Shown: positions 1 through 6,280 of the stretch, one piece after another
Numbering within the stretch: position 1 is the stretch's first letter
Layout of the letters: every line of letters starts with the position of its first letter
Program-made: the position numbers and the translations under genes
Notes under the pieces: model-generated
Told to the model about the DNA's origin: nothing
The model's input: only the letters and a program-made list of their open reading frames with translations
Databases searched by the model: none
DNA from: Candidatus Methylomirabilota bacterium
GTDB taxonomy: Bacteria > Methylomirabilota > Methylomirabilia > Methylomirabilales > 2-02-FULL-66-22
NCBI GenBank assembly: GCA_016208645.1
Contig: JACQXP010000362.1
Span: 1-8,397, forward strand
Direction of reading: 5' to 3'
DNA length: 8,397 nt

Positions 1-47
1 ATCCTCTGTTGCCGGAGCAGTGAGTGCACGTCAGCCCGATCGAAAGC

Positions 48-109
48 GTTCGGCGGTTCGACGGTACGGCAGTTCGGCGGTTCCCGAACACCCGAACCAT
101 CGAGCGTCC
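48..109. repeat. Octamer-word palindromic repeat (CGGCGGTT family) beyond the IMPase stop
   Basis: Four consecutive 8-bp words occupy 51-82: CGGCGGTT, CGACGGTA, CGGCAGTT, CGGCGGTT. From 86 the orientation flips and inverted words follow (GAACACCC, GAACCATC, GAGCGTCC, 86-109). TTCGGCGGTTC (73-83) faces GAACACCCGAA (86-96) across a 2-bp turn with 9 of 11 positions complementary, so a tight hairpin is possible. It lies just past the stop codon of the minus-strand phosphatase gene. It has no run of T on either side, so it is not a convincing intrinsic terminator. Nothing else is recognisable in 1-117, and no gene is supported there. Confidence 0.7.
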
Positions 110-117
110 AAACGGCG

Positions 118-975
118 TTAACGGCGGTGTAACGGGGGCCGGTACCGTCTTGGAATCCCGCCGGGCATGGCCAAGACCGCGAGGATCTGGTCGTGGATCT
201 TCCCGTTGCTGGCGACGGTTTCTCCCTCGAAGCTGTCGAAGGACCCGCCCCGGAAGTTCGACATGCGCCCGCCCGCCTCCTCGACCATCAGGCCTCCCGC
301 GGCGACGTCCCAGGGCGACTGGTCAATCTCCCAGTACCCGTCGAAGCGGCCGCAGGCCACGTAGCAGAGGTCCAGGGCGCCGGCACCGCGATCCCGGACC
401 CCCAGAGAGGAGGTGGCGAAGCGGGTGAACGTCCGCCCCACCGGCCCGGAGAATCTCCCCACTCGATGGGGAAGCCCGGTCCCCAGGAAGGCCGATTCGA
501 GGCTGCTGACCTCGGAGACGCGAATGGGCCGGCCGTTACACCAGGCGCCGGACCCCCGGACGGCCACGAACAGCTCCTCGTGCGCCGGGTCATCCACCAC
601 GCCCACCGCCACCTGTCCGTCCCGCTCGACGGCAATCGAAACGCAGAAACCCGGGATGCCGTGGGCAAAGTTCTTGGTCCCGTCCAGCGGGTCCACGATC
701 CAGCGCCACTCCGTCCCCGCCGTGGCATCCAGCCCTTCCTCGGCCAGGATGCCGTGGGCCGGGAACCGGCGGCGCAGCCGGCGCACGATGCGGTTCTGGA
801 CCTCCACGTCGGCCGCGGTGACGATGTCGGCCGGGCCCTTCAGCGTGACGGCCATCGCCGTCCGGAAGCGTCGCTTGAGAATGCGACCGGCATCCAGCGC
901 CAGGCCGATCGCTTCCGCGGTGAGCGGCCGCAACGGGGCCGGCACCCTGGCGACGCTGAACTCTCGTGCCCTCAT
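118..975 (-). CDS. Inositol monophosphatase family protein (sugar/cyclitol phosphatase)
   Basis: A 285-residue protein, close to the usual 250-290 for the family. It belongs to the Mg2+-dependent, Li+-sensitive phosphatases that hydrolyse inositol phosphates and related compounds (fructose bisphosphate, histidinol phosphate, PAP). Visible motifs are KGPADIVTAAD (46-56), the metal-binding glutamates in ILAEEG (76-81), the family signature WIVDPLDGTKNF (92-103) with metal ligands Asp95 and Asp98, and the C-terminal WDVAAGGLMVEEAGG (222-236) with the Asp223 ligand. All catalytic elements look intact. No signal peptide or membrane segment is seen, so it is probably cytoplasmic. The ATG at 975 has only a weak Shine-Dalgarno (GGGATGAG on the minus strand). 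It is the last gene of the minus-strand cluster and follows the transporter ATPase across a 145-bp gap filled by a palindromic repeat. The context suggests it dephosphorylates an imported or derived sugar or cyclitol phosphate. The exact substrate cannot be read from sequence, and histidinol-phosphate phosphatase-like activity is an alternative. Confidence 0.93.
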   Translation of the reverse strand: MRAREFSVARVPAPLRPLTAEAIGLALDAGRILKRRFRTAMAVTLKGPADIVTAADVEVQNRIVRRLRRRFPAHGILAEEGLDATAGTEWRWIVDPLDGTKNFAHGIPGFCVSIAVERDGQVAVGVVDDPAHEELFVAVRGSGAWCNGRPIRVSEVSSLESAFLGTGLPHRVGRFSGPVGRTFTRFATSSLGVRDRGAGALDLCYVACGRFDGYWEIDQSPWDVAAGGLMVEEAGGRMSNFRGGSFDSFEGETVASNGKIHDQILAVLAMPGGIPRRYRPPLHRR

Positions 976-988
976 GGCTCATCCCGCT

Positions 989-1118
989 GCAATGAAAAAT
1001 TGAAAACCGACAACGGACAACTGACAATGACCGATGAACTAAGCAACACGACCAAGAGGCGGGCTTCGCCAGCACTTCGTTGTCGGTTTGTCATTGTCGG
1101 TTTGAAATTTTCCATTGC
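989..1118. repeat. Imperfect long inverted repeat of NNGACAA heptamers between IMPase and ATPase genes
   Basis: Two 39-bp arms (989-1027 and 1080-1118) are inverted copies of each other, matching at 31 of 39 positions, and flank a 52-bp centre. Each arm starts with GCAATG, passes through an AT-rich stretch and ends in 7-bp words: CCGACAA, CGGACAA, CTGACAA at 1007-1027, and TTGTCGG, TTTGTCA, TTGTCGG at 1080-1100. The arms are much more AT-rich than the genes on either side. The right arm ends 2 bases before the ATPase stop codon. The element fills nearly the whole gap and would form a long hairpin in a transcript running from ATPase to phosphatase. It contains no terminal inverted repeat or target duplication that I can identify. 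Confidence 0.82.
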
Positions 1119-1120
1119 GT

Positions 1121-2203
1121 TCAGCCCTCGGCCGGAAAGAGCATGACGTCGGCCGGGCGCACGGCGAAGCGGACCCGCTCGCCCTCCTTCCGCAGGCCGG
1201 TCGGGTCCGGCTTGTGCTCGTCCAGGTGGATCAGGGAGCCGTCCGCCAGGCGGAGATAATAGCGCAGGATGGCCCCCAGGAACTCGCGGCTGGCCACCAC
1301 CCCTTCCCCCAGCGTGGCCCCGGGGATGTTTCCGCCTTCGGGCAGCAGCTCGACCGCCTCCGGGCGGAACACGACCAGGACGCGACCGGCGAGTCCCTCC
1401 GCGGGCCGGGCGCGCAGGATCCACCCGCCGCCGACGTCCACGCCCACCCACCCGCCGTCGGGGCCGGTCAGGCTGCCCGTGAGCGCGTTGCTGGCCCCGA
1501 TGAACTGGGCCACGAAGGCGCTCGTCGGCGCCTGATACACGTCCCACGGGAACCCGACCTGTTCCACCCGCCCGGCGTTCATCACCGCCAGTCGCTCGGA
1601 GATGGCCAGCGCCTCCTCCTGGTCGTGGGTCACGTAGATCGTGGTGATGCCCAGCTCGCGCTGCAACCGCCGGATCTCCGTCCGCATCTCCACCCGCAGC
1701 TTGGCATCCAGATTCGAGAGCGGCTCGTCCATCAGGAGCAGTCGTGGCCGGATCGCCATGGCTCGCGCCAGGGCCACGCGTTGCTGCTGGCCGCCGGAAA
1801 GCTGGTCGGGGCTCCGGTTCGCCAGGGGCTCCATCTGCACGAGCCGCAACGCCTCGATGGCCCGCTGCCGGAGCTCGGCCGGCGGGACCCGGCGTGCGCG
1901 GAGCCCGTAGGCGACGTTCTCGAAGACCGTGAGGTGGGGGAAGATCGCGTAATTCTGGAAGACCATCCCGATGTCGCGCAGGTGCGCCGGCAGGGTGTCG
2001 AGCCGCTCGCCATTGCACAGGATGCGCCCGGCGTCAGGCCGCAGGAACCCGGCCACGCAGCGGAGCAGCGTCGTCTTCCCGCACCCGCTGGGCCCCAGCA
2101 GCGTGAAGAACTCGCCCCCCTGGACTGCCAGCGACACCTCGGCCAGCGCCTCGACCTCGGCGTACCGCTTGCGGACCTTCTCGATGGTCAGGATCGTGCT
2201 CAT
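1121..2203 (-). CDS. ABC transporter ATP-binding protein, FbpC/PotA/AfuC type
   Basis: A 360-residue ATPase of the importer subfamily that carries a C-terminal TOBE regulatory domain (iron, spermidine, phosphonate and sugar-phosphate importers). The nucleotide-binding domain spans about residues 4-235: Walker A GPSGCGKTT (37-45), Q-loop Gln83 in VFQNYAIFPH, signature LSGGQQQR (135-142), Walker B LLLMDEP (155-161), D-loop SNLD and H-loop His193 in VTHDQEEA. The TOBE-like region runs from about 278 (VFRPEAVELLP) to the end (VRPADVMLF). Nothing essential is missing. It would dimerise on the cytoplasmic face of the fused permease and power uptake. The ATG at 2203 fits the family's usual N-terminus, but no Shine-Dalgarno is visible in front of it. 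A palindromic repeat begins 22 bases upstream. The specificity is set by the binding protein, so an iron(III) label would be premature. Confidence 0.95.
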   Translation of the reverse strand: MSTILTIEKVRKRYAEVEALAEVSLAVQGGEFFTLLGPSGCGKTTLLRCVAGFLRPDAGRILCNGERLDTLPAHLRDIGMVFQNYAIFPHLTVFENVAYGLRARRVPPAELRQRAIEALRLVQMEPLANRSPDQLSGGQQQRVALARAMAIRPRLLLMDEPLSNLDAKLRVEMRTEIRRLQRELGITTIYVTHDQEEALAISERLAVMNAGRVEQVGFPWDVYQAPTSAFVAQFIGASNALTGSLTGPDGGWVGVDVGGGWILRARPAEGLAGRVLVVFRPEAVELLPEGGNIPGATLGEGVVASREFLGAILRYYLRLADGSLIHLDEHKPDPTGLRKEGERVRFAVRPADVMLFPAEG

Positions 2204-2225
2204 AACTGACTAAAAACAGAAATGT

Positions 2226-2308
2226 AACCGCAGATGAACGCAGATGAACACGGATGGGGAGGACAACCATAAAAAGCCATCTGCGTTAATCTGCGTGTAT
2301 CTGCGGTT
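2226..2308. repeat. CGCAGATGAA-type inverted repeat between ATPase and permease genes
   Basis: Arms 2226-2257 and 2277-2308 (32 bp each) are inverted copies matching at 27 of 32 positions, with a 19-bp centre. Each arm is a run of three related 10-bp words around CGCAGATNAA: the left arm reads AACCGCAGATG then AACGCAGATG then a diverged third copy, and the right arm is its mirror ending in ATCTGCGGTT. It belongs to the same sequence family as the element at 5100-5252. From memory, intergenic sequences of this type (ATCTGCGTTNATCTGCGG) recur in many uncultivated bacterial genomes. It lies inside the transporter gene cluster and would fold into a strong hairpin in the transcript. Confidence 0.85.
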
Positions 2309-2354
2309 GCTTCGTCTTCGTCTGGAGAACTTATCAACAATATCCTACTCGCCT

Positions 2355-4001
2355 TCAGACGGCGGTCACGGCGCGCTCGCCCATCATCCAGTTGACCGCC
2401 AGGACCGGGATGAAGACCGCCACCAGCAGGATCGTAGAGGCCGCGGCGGCACTGCCGAAGTTGCTGCTGCTCACCTGGCGGTAGATCACGACGGTGATGG
2501 TGGACCAGGCGCCGAAATAGAGGAAGATGGTGGCGCTGATCTCCGTGATGGTCTGCACCCAGGTCAGGATCCCGCCCGACACGATCCCCGGCAGCATGAG
2601 CCGGGCCGTCACCTTGGCAAAGCTTTTGAGCGGCGACACGCCCAGGCTGATGGAGGCCTCCTCCACCGAAGGGTCTATCTGATGGAGGATGGCGGACCCC
2701 GCCCGCACCGAGTAAGGCAGCCGGCGGACGAAGTAGGCCAGCAGCAGGATGAGGAACGTGCCGGTCAGGACGATGGGGGGCTTGTTGAACGCCACGATGA
2801 AGGCCACGCCGATGACCGTCCCCGGGATCGCATACGGGATCATGACGCACGAATCCAGCGCGGCGGTGGCCACCGAGCGGCGGCGGACCACCAGGTAGGC
2901 GATGAGCGTCCCCAGCAGGACGTCCAGCAGGCTGGACACGCTGGAGAGGGCGAAGCTGTTGGTGATGGCCCGCGGGACGTTGAACAGGACCTCCCGGTAA
3001 TTGCCCAGGCTGAAGTTCGGGTACAGGACGGGCCCGCGGCTCTCGAAGAACGAGGTCACGGCCACGACGAACGCCGGCACCAGGGACAGGCCGATCACAA
3101 GGGAGGCATAGCCGGTGAGCAGCCCGCGCACGAACGGCCGCGGCCGCACCGGCGGGACCGGGCGGAGCTGGGTCATGGCGTACCGCTTCCGGCCGACGGC
3201 CCAGTACTGCACCAGCAGAATGGCCGTCGTGCACACTACCAGGAGCGTCGCACCCGTGCTCGCCATGGCGGGATTGCCCCCCATCTCGTTCACGAACAGG
3301 CTGTACACGATGGTGGGGAGCACCAGGTAGCCCTCGCCGATGATCATGGGCGCGCCGAAGTCGGCGAAGGCCGTCAGGAACACCAGCAGCGCACCCCCCA
3401 GCACCGATGGCATGGTCACCGGCACCGTGACCGTCCAGAAGACCCGCCAGGGGCTGGACCCCAGGCCCTGGGCCGCTTCCTCCAGCGACTGGTCCAGGGC
3501 CTGGAGCGCTCCGGCCACCATGAGCAGGACGAACGGGTAGAGGTTGAGGGTCAGGGCCAACACGATCCCGTGCATCCCGTACACCGTGGGGATCGTGATG
3601 CCGACCTTCTGCAAGAGCGTCGTGACGTATCCGGCCCGGCCGAAGAGCAGGATCCAGGAATAGGCCCCGATGAAGGGCGGCGACACCAGGGGCAGAATGG
3701 CCAGTGATTTGAGGACCGCCTTCCCCGGGATGTCCACGCGGGCCAGGAGGAGCGCCACCGGGACTGCCACCACGAGCGCAGCCAGCGTCACCAGTCCGCT
3801 GACCAGGAAGCTGTGGCCGATGGTACGCGAGTAGTACGGGTAGGCCAGGAACTCGCGGTAGTGCTTCAGCGTGAAGCCGCCGTCATCTCCCAGCAGGCTG
3901 GCCCAGAGCAGCCGCCCCAGGGGGATGATCAGCAGGACCGCCAGGAGTGCAAAGGCGACCCCGGTCACGCCGGTCCAGATGTCCCCGCGCCGATGCATCA
4001 C
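2355..4001 (-). CDS. ABC transporter permease, fused two-domain FbpB/AfuB type
   Basis: A 548-residue integral membrane protein with two homologous permease halves in one chain, the usual arrangement for FbpB/AfuB proteins. The first half (about 1-280) opens with a hydrophobic segment near 11-34 and carries an ATPase-docking loop starting EEAAQGLGSSPWRVF at 174. The second half (about 285-548) repeats the pattern, with a loop starting EEASISLGVSPLKSF at 447. Long hydrophobic runs occur around 64-86, 98-120, 144-168, 200-222, 250-268, 294-317, 355-373, 384-405, 413-428, 475-497 and 520-540, giving roughly 12 membrane spans. It forms the inner-membrane channel between the binding protein and the ATPase. 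The reading frame is open from a GTG at 4001, and an ATG at 3998 directly follows it. The ATG may be the true start, with only a weak GGCGAG ribosome site. The product lies between binding protein and ATPase in the same orientation, so it is part of one importer. Confidence 0.95.
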   Translation of the reverse strand: MMHRRGDIWTGVTGVAFALLAVLLIIPLGRLLWASLLGDDGGFTLKHYREFLAYPYYSRTIGHSFLVSGLVTLAALVVAVPVALLLARVDIPGKAVLKSLAILPLVSPPFIGAYSWILLFGRAGYVTTLLQKVGITIPTVYGMHGIVLALTLNLYPFVLLMVAGALQALDQSLEEAAQGLGSSPWRVFWTVTVPVTMPSVLGGALLVFLTAFADFGAPMIIGEGYLVLPTIVYSLFVNEMGGNPAMASTGATLLVVCTTAILLVQYWAVGRKRYAMTQLRPVPPVRPRPFVRGLLTGYASLVIGLSLVPAFVVAVTSFFESRGPVLYPNFSLGNYREVLFNVPRAITNSFALSSVSSLLDVLLGTLIAYLVVRRRSVATAALDSCVMIPYAIPGTVIGVAFIVAFNKPPIVLTGTFLILLLAYFVRRLPYSVRAGSAILHQIDPSVEEASISLGVSPLKSFAKVTARLMLPGIVSGGILTWVQTITEISATIFLYFGAWSTITVVIYRQVSSSNFGSAAAASTILLVAVFIPVLAVNWMMGERAVTAV

Positions 4002-4024
4002 GTCTCGCCAGCCACACAGAAAGA

Positions 4025-4108
4025 GAAGGCAGCCGGCAGAAAGCAGAAGGCAGCAAGAGCCTCCTCCTGCCCTCTGCCTTCTGCCCTCTGCCCTCTGCCT
4101 TCTGCCTT
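4025..4108. repeat. CTGCCYT heptamer tandem array with inverted partner arm
   Basis: Six uninterrupted 7-bp units occupy 4067-4108: CTGCCCT, CTGCCTT, CTGCCCT, CTGCCCT, CTGCCTT, CTGCCTT, all fitting CTGCCYT. On the other side, 4025-4053 carries the inverted words (GAAGGCAG, CCGGCAG, AAAGCAG, AAGGCAG). It is complementary to 4067-4095 at 24 of 29 positions, so the whole element can fold into a hairpin with a 13-base loop. The array stops 2 bases before the stop codon of the solute-binding protein and fills almost the whole gap to the permease start. The strand asymmetry (pyrimidine-rich against purine-rich) is marked. Confidence 0.88.
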
Positions 4109-4110
4109 CC

Positions 4111-5052
4111 TCACTTCACCCGGACGATGATCTCCTGCCACTTCTTCACGAAGGCCGCATAGTTCTTCCCAGCCCACGCCATGTCGTAGGCCACGGCCTT
4201 GATTTCGCTCAGGGGAGCGAACCCCTTGTAGTCGAGGAAAATCCGGGCGGCCTTGGGACGCTTGGCCCCCTTGATCAGCGCGTTGCCGTCCGGCGGAACC
4301 GAGGTCCCGTCCTGGGGATAGATCACGCCCACCGGGGCACCGCCGGCCACCTGGCGCATGGCGGCGTCCTCGTAGGTCAGACCCGCGTGGTACTCGCCGT
4401 CCGCGACCCCCTTGGGCACCCGACTGGAGGACGGGAGGATCTTCGCGTTCTTCATGATATCCTCGACCACCTTCCAGCCGGTGTTGTTATCGCCGAACAC
4501 CGTCAGCAGGGTGGCCAGGATCGTGTAGGACGAGCCGGACTTGTCGGCCGCGGCGTAGGCGATCTTGTCCTTCCACTTGGGCTCGGCCAGGGCCTTCCAG
4601 GACTTCGGCGCGTCCGCTTCGCTCACCAGCTTCTTGTTGTACACGATGACCATGGGGGTCACGTTGTTGGGCTGGACCCGTCCGCCCGCCATCCCCTTCT
4701 TGTAGATGGCGGTGATCTTGGCGTCGTCCGCCACCGTGTACGGCTCCAGGAGATCAGCGTTGGCAGCCAGCGGCTCGGCCGCCAGCGCCCAGAAGACATC
4801 GCCGAGCGGGTTGGCCTTTTCCGCCTGCGCCCGCTTCAAGACCTCCCCGGTGCCTCCCTCCACGAACTGCACCTTGATCCCGGTCTTCTTCTCGAACATC
4901 GGGCCGATGGCCTGGACGATCGTGCTCTGTGCGGCCGTGTAAACGACAACCTGCCCCTCATGATCCGCCGACGCGGCCAACGCTCCCGTCGGTCCGGCCG
5001 CCAGGACCACCAAGCCGAGAATTCCAGCGCCCCACCACCACCATCGCCTCAT
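4111..5052 (-). CDS. Periplasmic solute-binding protein of an ABC importer (FbpA/AfuA/PhnS-like)
   Basis: A 313-residue secreted binding protein. The first 26 residues form a signal peptide: basic MRR, four consecutive tryptophans, a hydrophobic core GILGLVVLAAG, and a likely cleavage after GALA. The mature part starts with the cluster-typical VVVYTAAQ (35-42), followed by FEKKTGIKVQFVEGGTGEVLKR (53-74), PLGDVFWA (82-89), VTPMVIVYNKKLV (131-143), SWKALAEPKWKDKIAYAA (151-168) and GLTYEDAA...GAPVGVIYPQDGTS (224-251). Classical FbpA iron binders have two adjacent tyrosines in the second lobe. Here the corresponding stretch reads LTYEDAAMRQV without a tyrosine pair, which I associate more with AfuA/PhnS-type proteins for sugar phosphates or phosphonates. 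The start at 5052 is supported by a strong AAGGAGG site at 5058-5064, five bases upstream. The ligand is not certain. Confidence 0.93.
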   Translation of the reverse strand: MRRWWWWGAGILGLVVLAAGPTGALAASADHEGQVVVYTAAQSTIVQAIGPMFEKKTGIKVQFVEGGTGEVLKRAQAEKANPLGDVFWALAAEPLAANADLLEPYTVADDAKITAIYKKGMAGGRVQPNNVTPMVIVYNKKLVSEADAPKSWKALAEPKWKDKIAYAAADKSGSSYTILATLLTVFGDNNTGWKVVEDIMKNAKILPSSSRVPKGVADGEYHAGLTYEDAAMRQVAGGAPVGVIYPQDGTSVPPDGNALIKGAKRPKAARIFLDYKGFAPLSEIKAVAYDMAWAGKNYAAFVKKWQEIIVRVK

Positions 5053-5057
5053 GGCTC

Positions 5058-5064
5058 CCTCCTT
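5058..5064 (-). promoter_or_regulatory. Strong Shine-Dalgarno for the solute-binding protein
   Basis: The minus strand reads AAGGAGG, a full anti-16S match, five bases before the ATG at 5052. It fixes the start. It contrasts with the weak or absent ribosome sites of the permease, ATPase and phosphatase genes, consistent with the binding protein being made in excess over the membrane complex. Confidence 0.8.
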
Positions 5065-5099
5065 CCTTACCAGGTTTCAGTTCTCCAGGTCACGAAAAA

Positions 5100-5252
5100 G
5101 CAACCGCAGATACACGCAGATGAACGCAGATAGTTTTCAGCAGGGTTCCGACCCATTTGCGTGTATTTGTCGCGCCATAGGCGGATCCGCCCGGTTCGCA
5201 TGGGTTACGTCCTGGCAAGATCCGCCTCGGGCGGACGTTCATCTGCGGTTGC
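5100..5252. repeat. CGCAGATGAA-type inverted repeat with a nested GC-rich palindrome
   Basis: The outer arms are 5100-5116 and 5236-5252, inverted copies matching at 15 of 17 positions. The left side continues as three 10-bp CGCAGATNNA words to about 5133. The right side appears split. A diverged copy of the expected arm, ATTTGCGTGTATTTG, sits at 5155-5169, then comes about 65 bp of GC-rich sequence, then the terminal CGTTCATCTGCGGTTGC. The GC-rich middle has its own symmetry: GGCGGATCCGCC (5180-5191) is a perfect palindrome, AGGCGGATC (5179-5187) pairs with GATCCGCCT (5219-5227), and TCCGCCCG (5186-5193) pairs with CGGGCGGA (5228-5235). The element separates the mutarotase-like gene from the binding-protein gene. 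The same word family occurs at 2226-2308. Confidence 0.8.
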
Positions 5253-5277
5253 ATTTGTTTGTTTGAGGTTCTCTTCC

Positions 5278-6252
5278 CTATCCACGAACCTGACCGTCCC
5301 AGCCGATCGAGGTGACAGATTGCACCCCGCTATAAACGACCGCCATGGTCTCGCACTCGAGTGATTCACCCGGCGCCAGGGTCCGGTGTCGTCCCGCCGC
5401 TACCGCCTTGTCCAGTTGGTGCGGCCAGCCCGTCCAGGGCTCCAGCGCCGCATGGTAGTGGCCGCGCCATCCGCCATAGACCATCCAGCACCACAGGACC
5501 GGGAACACGTCCCGCGGAAAGACGAGACCGATCCCCATCTCGGCCTTCGGGTCCGTCAGGGCCACCCACCCGTCGGTCAGTTCGGTCGCGTAGTGCCCCT
5601 CGCACCAGCCCTGGGTCGCCGGTGGAATGGTGCAGACGTCGGGATTGGGCCACGGGTACGTCGTCCCCACCGGTCCGAAGGGGGCCGTGGCCGTGTGGCC
5701 GATGACCCCGACCCGGGCCGGGGCGTCAATCCGGTAGCCCGCCTCGATGCGAAAGCACGGGTGGATCCCCCACACGAAGTCCATGGGCCGCGTGCCGATG
5801 TTGCTCAACCGGTGGCGGAAGCGGACGACCGGTTCGTCCGCCCCCAGGCGAATCCACTTCTCCATCCGGGCCGGTGCGATAATCGTCGTCCGCGTGAGAT
5901 ACAGCCTGACGGCAGATGGGCCGGCTTCCTCGACCTCCCAGGCCCAGGGAAGCGACCAGAGTTCCCCCAGGTAGGGGTAGGTTTCGCCCTGGTAGGTGCT
6001 GATGTCGCAGGTGGGGAAGACCTCGTCCCAGCCCCCGCTCCACCAGTCGTCGAAGTTGCCGCCGAAGGCGGGCAGGCGAGGCGCCAGGCGGGGGTTCTGC
6101 CACAGGAGGTTCCGGTCGGAGCGCTTGCAGATGAAATCGGAGATCTTCGCCCCGACCTCGGGCAGGATGGTGAGGCGCAGGCGGGCATTCTCCAGCAGGA
6201 TGGCCCGCAGGTCGTGGTAGCGCCAATGTGGATCAATTCGGGCGGCCGCCAT
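5278..6252 (-). CDS. Galactose mutarotase-like (aldose 1-epimerase superfamily) protein
   Basis: A 324-residue protein that resembles the galactose-mutarotase-like fold (YeaD, DUF4432 and DUF5107-type relatives), which bind free or phosphorylated sugars. Supporting features are the N-terminal beta-rich segment LRLTILPEVGAKISDF (25-40), GGNFDDWWSGGWDEVFPT (64-81), WGIHPCF (161-167) with a candidate catalytic His164, and ALEPWTG (269-275) with candidate Glu271, followed by LAPGESLECETMAVVYSG (292-309), the usual closing strand. No signal peptide, so it is cytoplasmic. The frame is open upstream to an ATG at 6318, but the start at 6252 is preferred. It has a GGAGG site five bases upstream, and the extra residues are low-complexity and run through a 28-bp palindrome. 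Rare for the superfamily, it is very rich in tryptophan. It is the first gene of the minus-strand cluster and diverges from the LacI gene. The likely role is anomer interconversion or sugar binding during catabolism, with the exact substrate unknown. Confidence 0.8.
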   Translation of the reverse strand: MAAARIDPHWRYHDLRAILLENARLRLTILPEVGAKISDFICKRSDRNLLWQNPRLAPRLPAFGGNFDDWWSGGWDEVFPTCDISTYQGETYPYLGELWSLPWAWEVEEAGPSAVRLYLTRTTIIAPARMEKWIRLGADEPVVRFRHRLSNIGTRPMDFVWGIHPCFRIEAGYRIDAPARVGVIGHTATAPFGPVGTTYPWPNPDVCTIPPATQGWCEGHYATELTDGWVALTDPKAEMGIGLVFPRDVFPVLWCWMVYGGWRGHYHAALEPWTGWPHQLDKAVAAGRHRTLAPGESLECETMAVVYSGVQSVTSIGWDGQVRG

Positions 6253-6257
6253 CCGCT

Positions 6258-6262
6258 CCTCC
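6258..6262 (-). promoter_or_regulatory. Shine-Dalgarno deciding the mutarotase-like start
   Basis: GGAGG on the minus strand lies five bases before the ATG at 6252. The longer alternative start at 6318 has no comparable site, so this decides in favour of the shorter protein. Confidence 0.7.
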
Positions 6263-6280
6263 AGGCATCCGCGTCCCCCT

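Noticed and set aside
117..131. GTTAACGGCGGTGTAAC as a second LacI operator
   Set aside because: The half-sites are not arranged around a central CG, and it overlaps the phosphatase stop codon at the far end of the cluster, where an operator would have no obvious role.
193..1146. Long plus-strand open frame antisense to the phosphatase gene
   Set aside because: High-GC shadow. Its translation is low-complexity and rich in Pro, Arg, Gly and His, with no recognisable domain, while the opposite strand has intact IMPase motifs.
1115..2209. Long plus-strand open frame antisense to the ATPase gene
   Set aside because: Mirror of a well-defined ABC ATPase. No domain in the translation and skewed composition.
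2226..2308. CRISPR array
   Set aside because: The words are 10 bp long, directly adjacent and inverted halfway. There are no unique spacers between longer identical repeats.
2244..3707. 487-codon plus-strand open frame over the permease gene
   Set aside because: His/Arg/Gln/Asp-rich antisense shadow that starts inside a palindromic repeat. The minus strand encodes a clear 12-span permease.
3871..5133. 420-codon plus-strand open frame over the binding-protein gene
   Set aside because: It runs through the CTGCCYT array and into the next repeat, has no domain, and is antisense to a convincing secreted protein.
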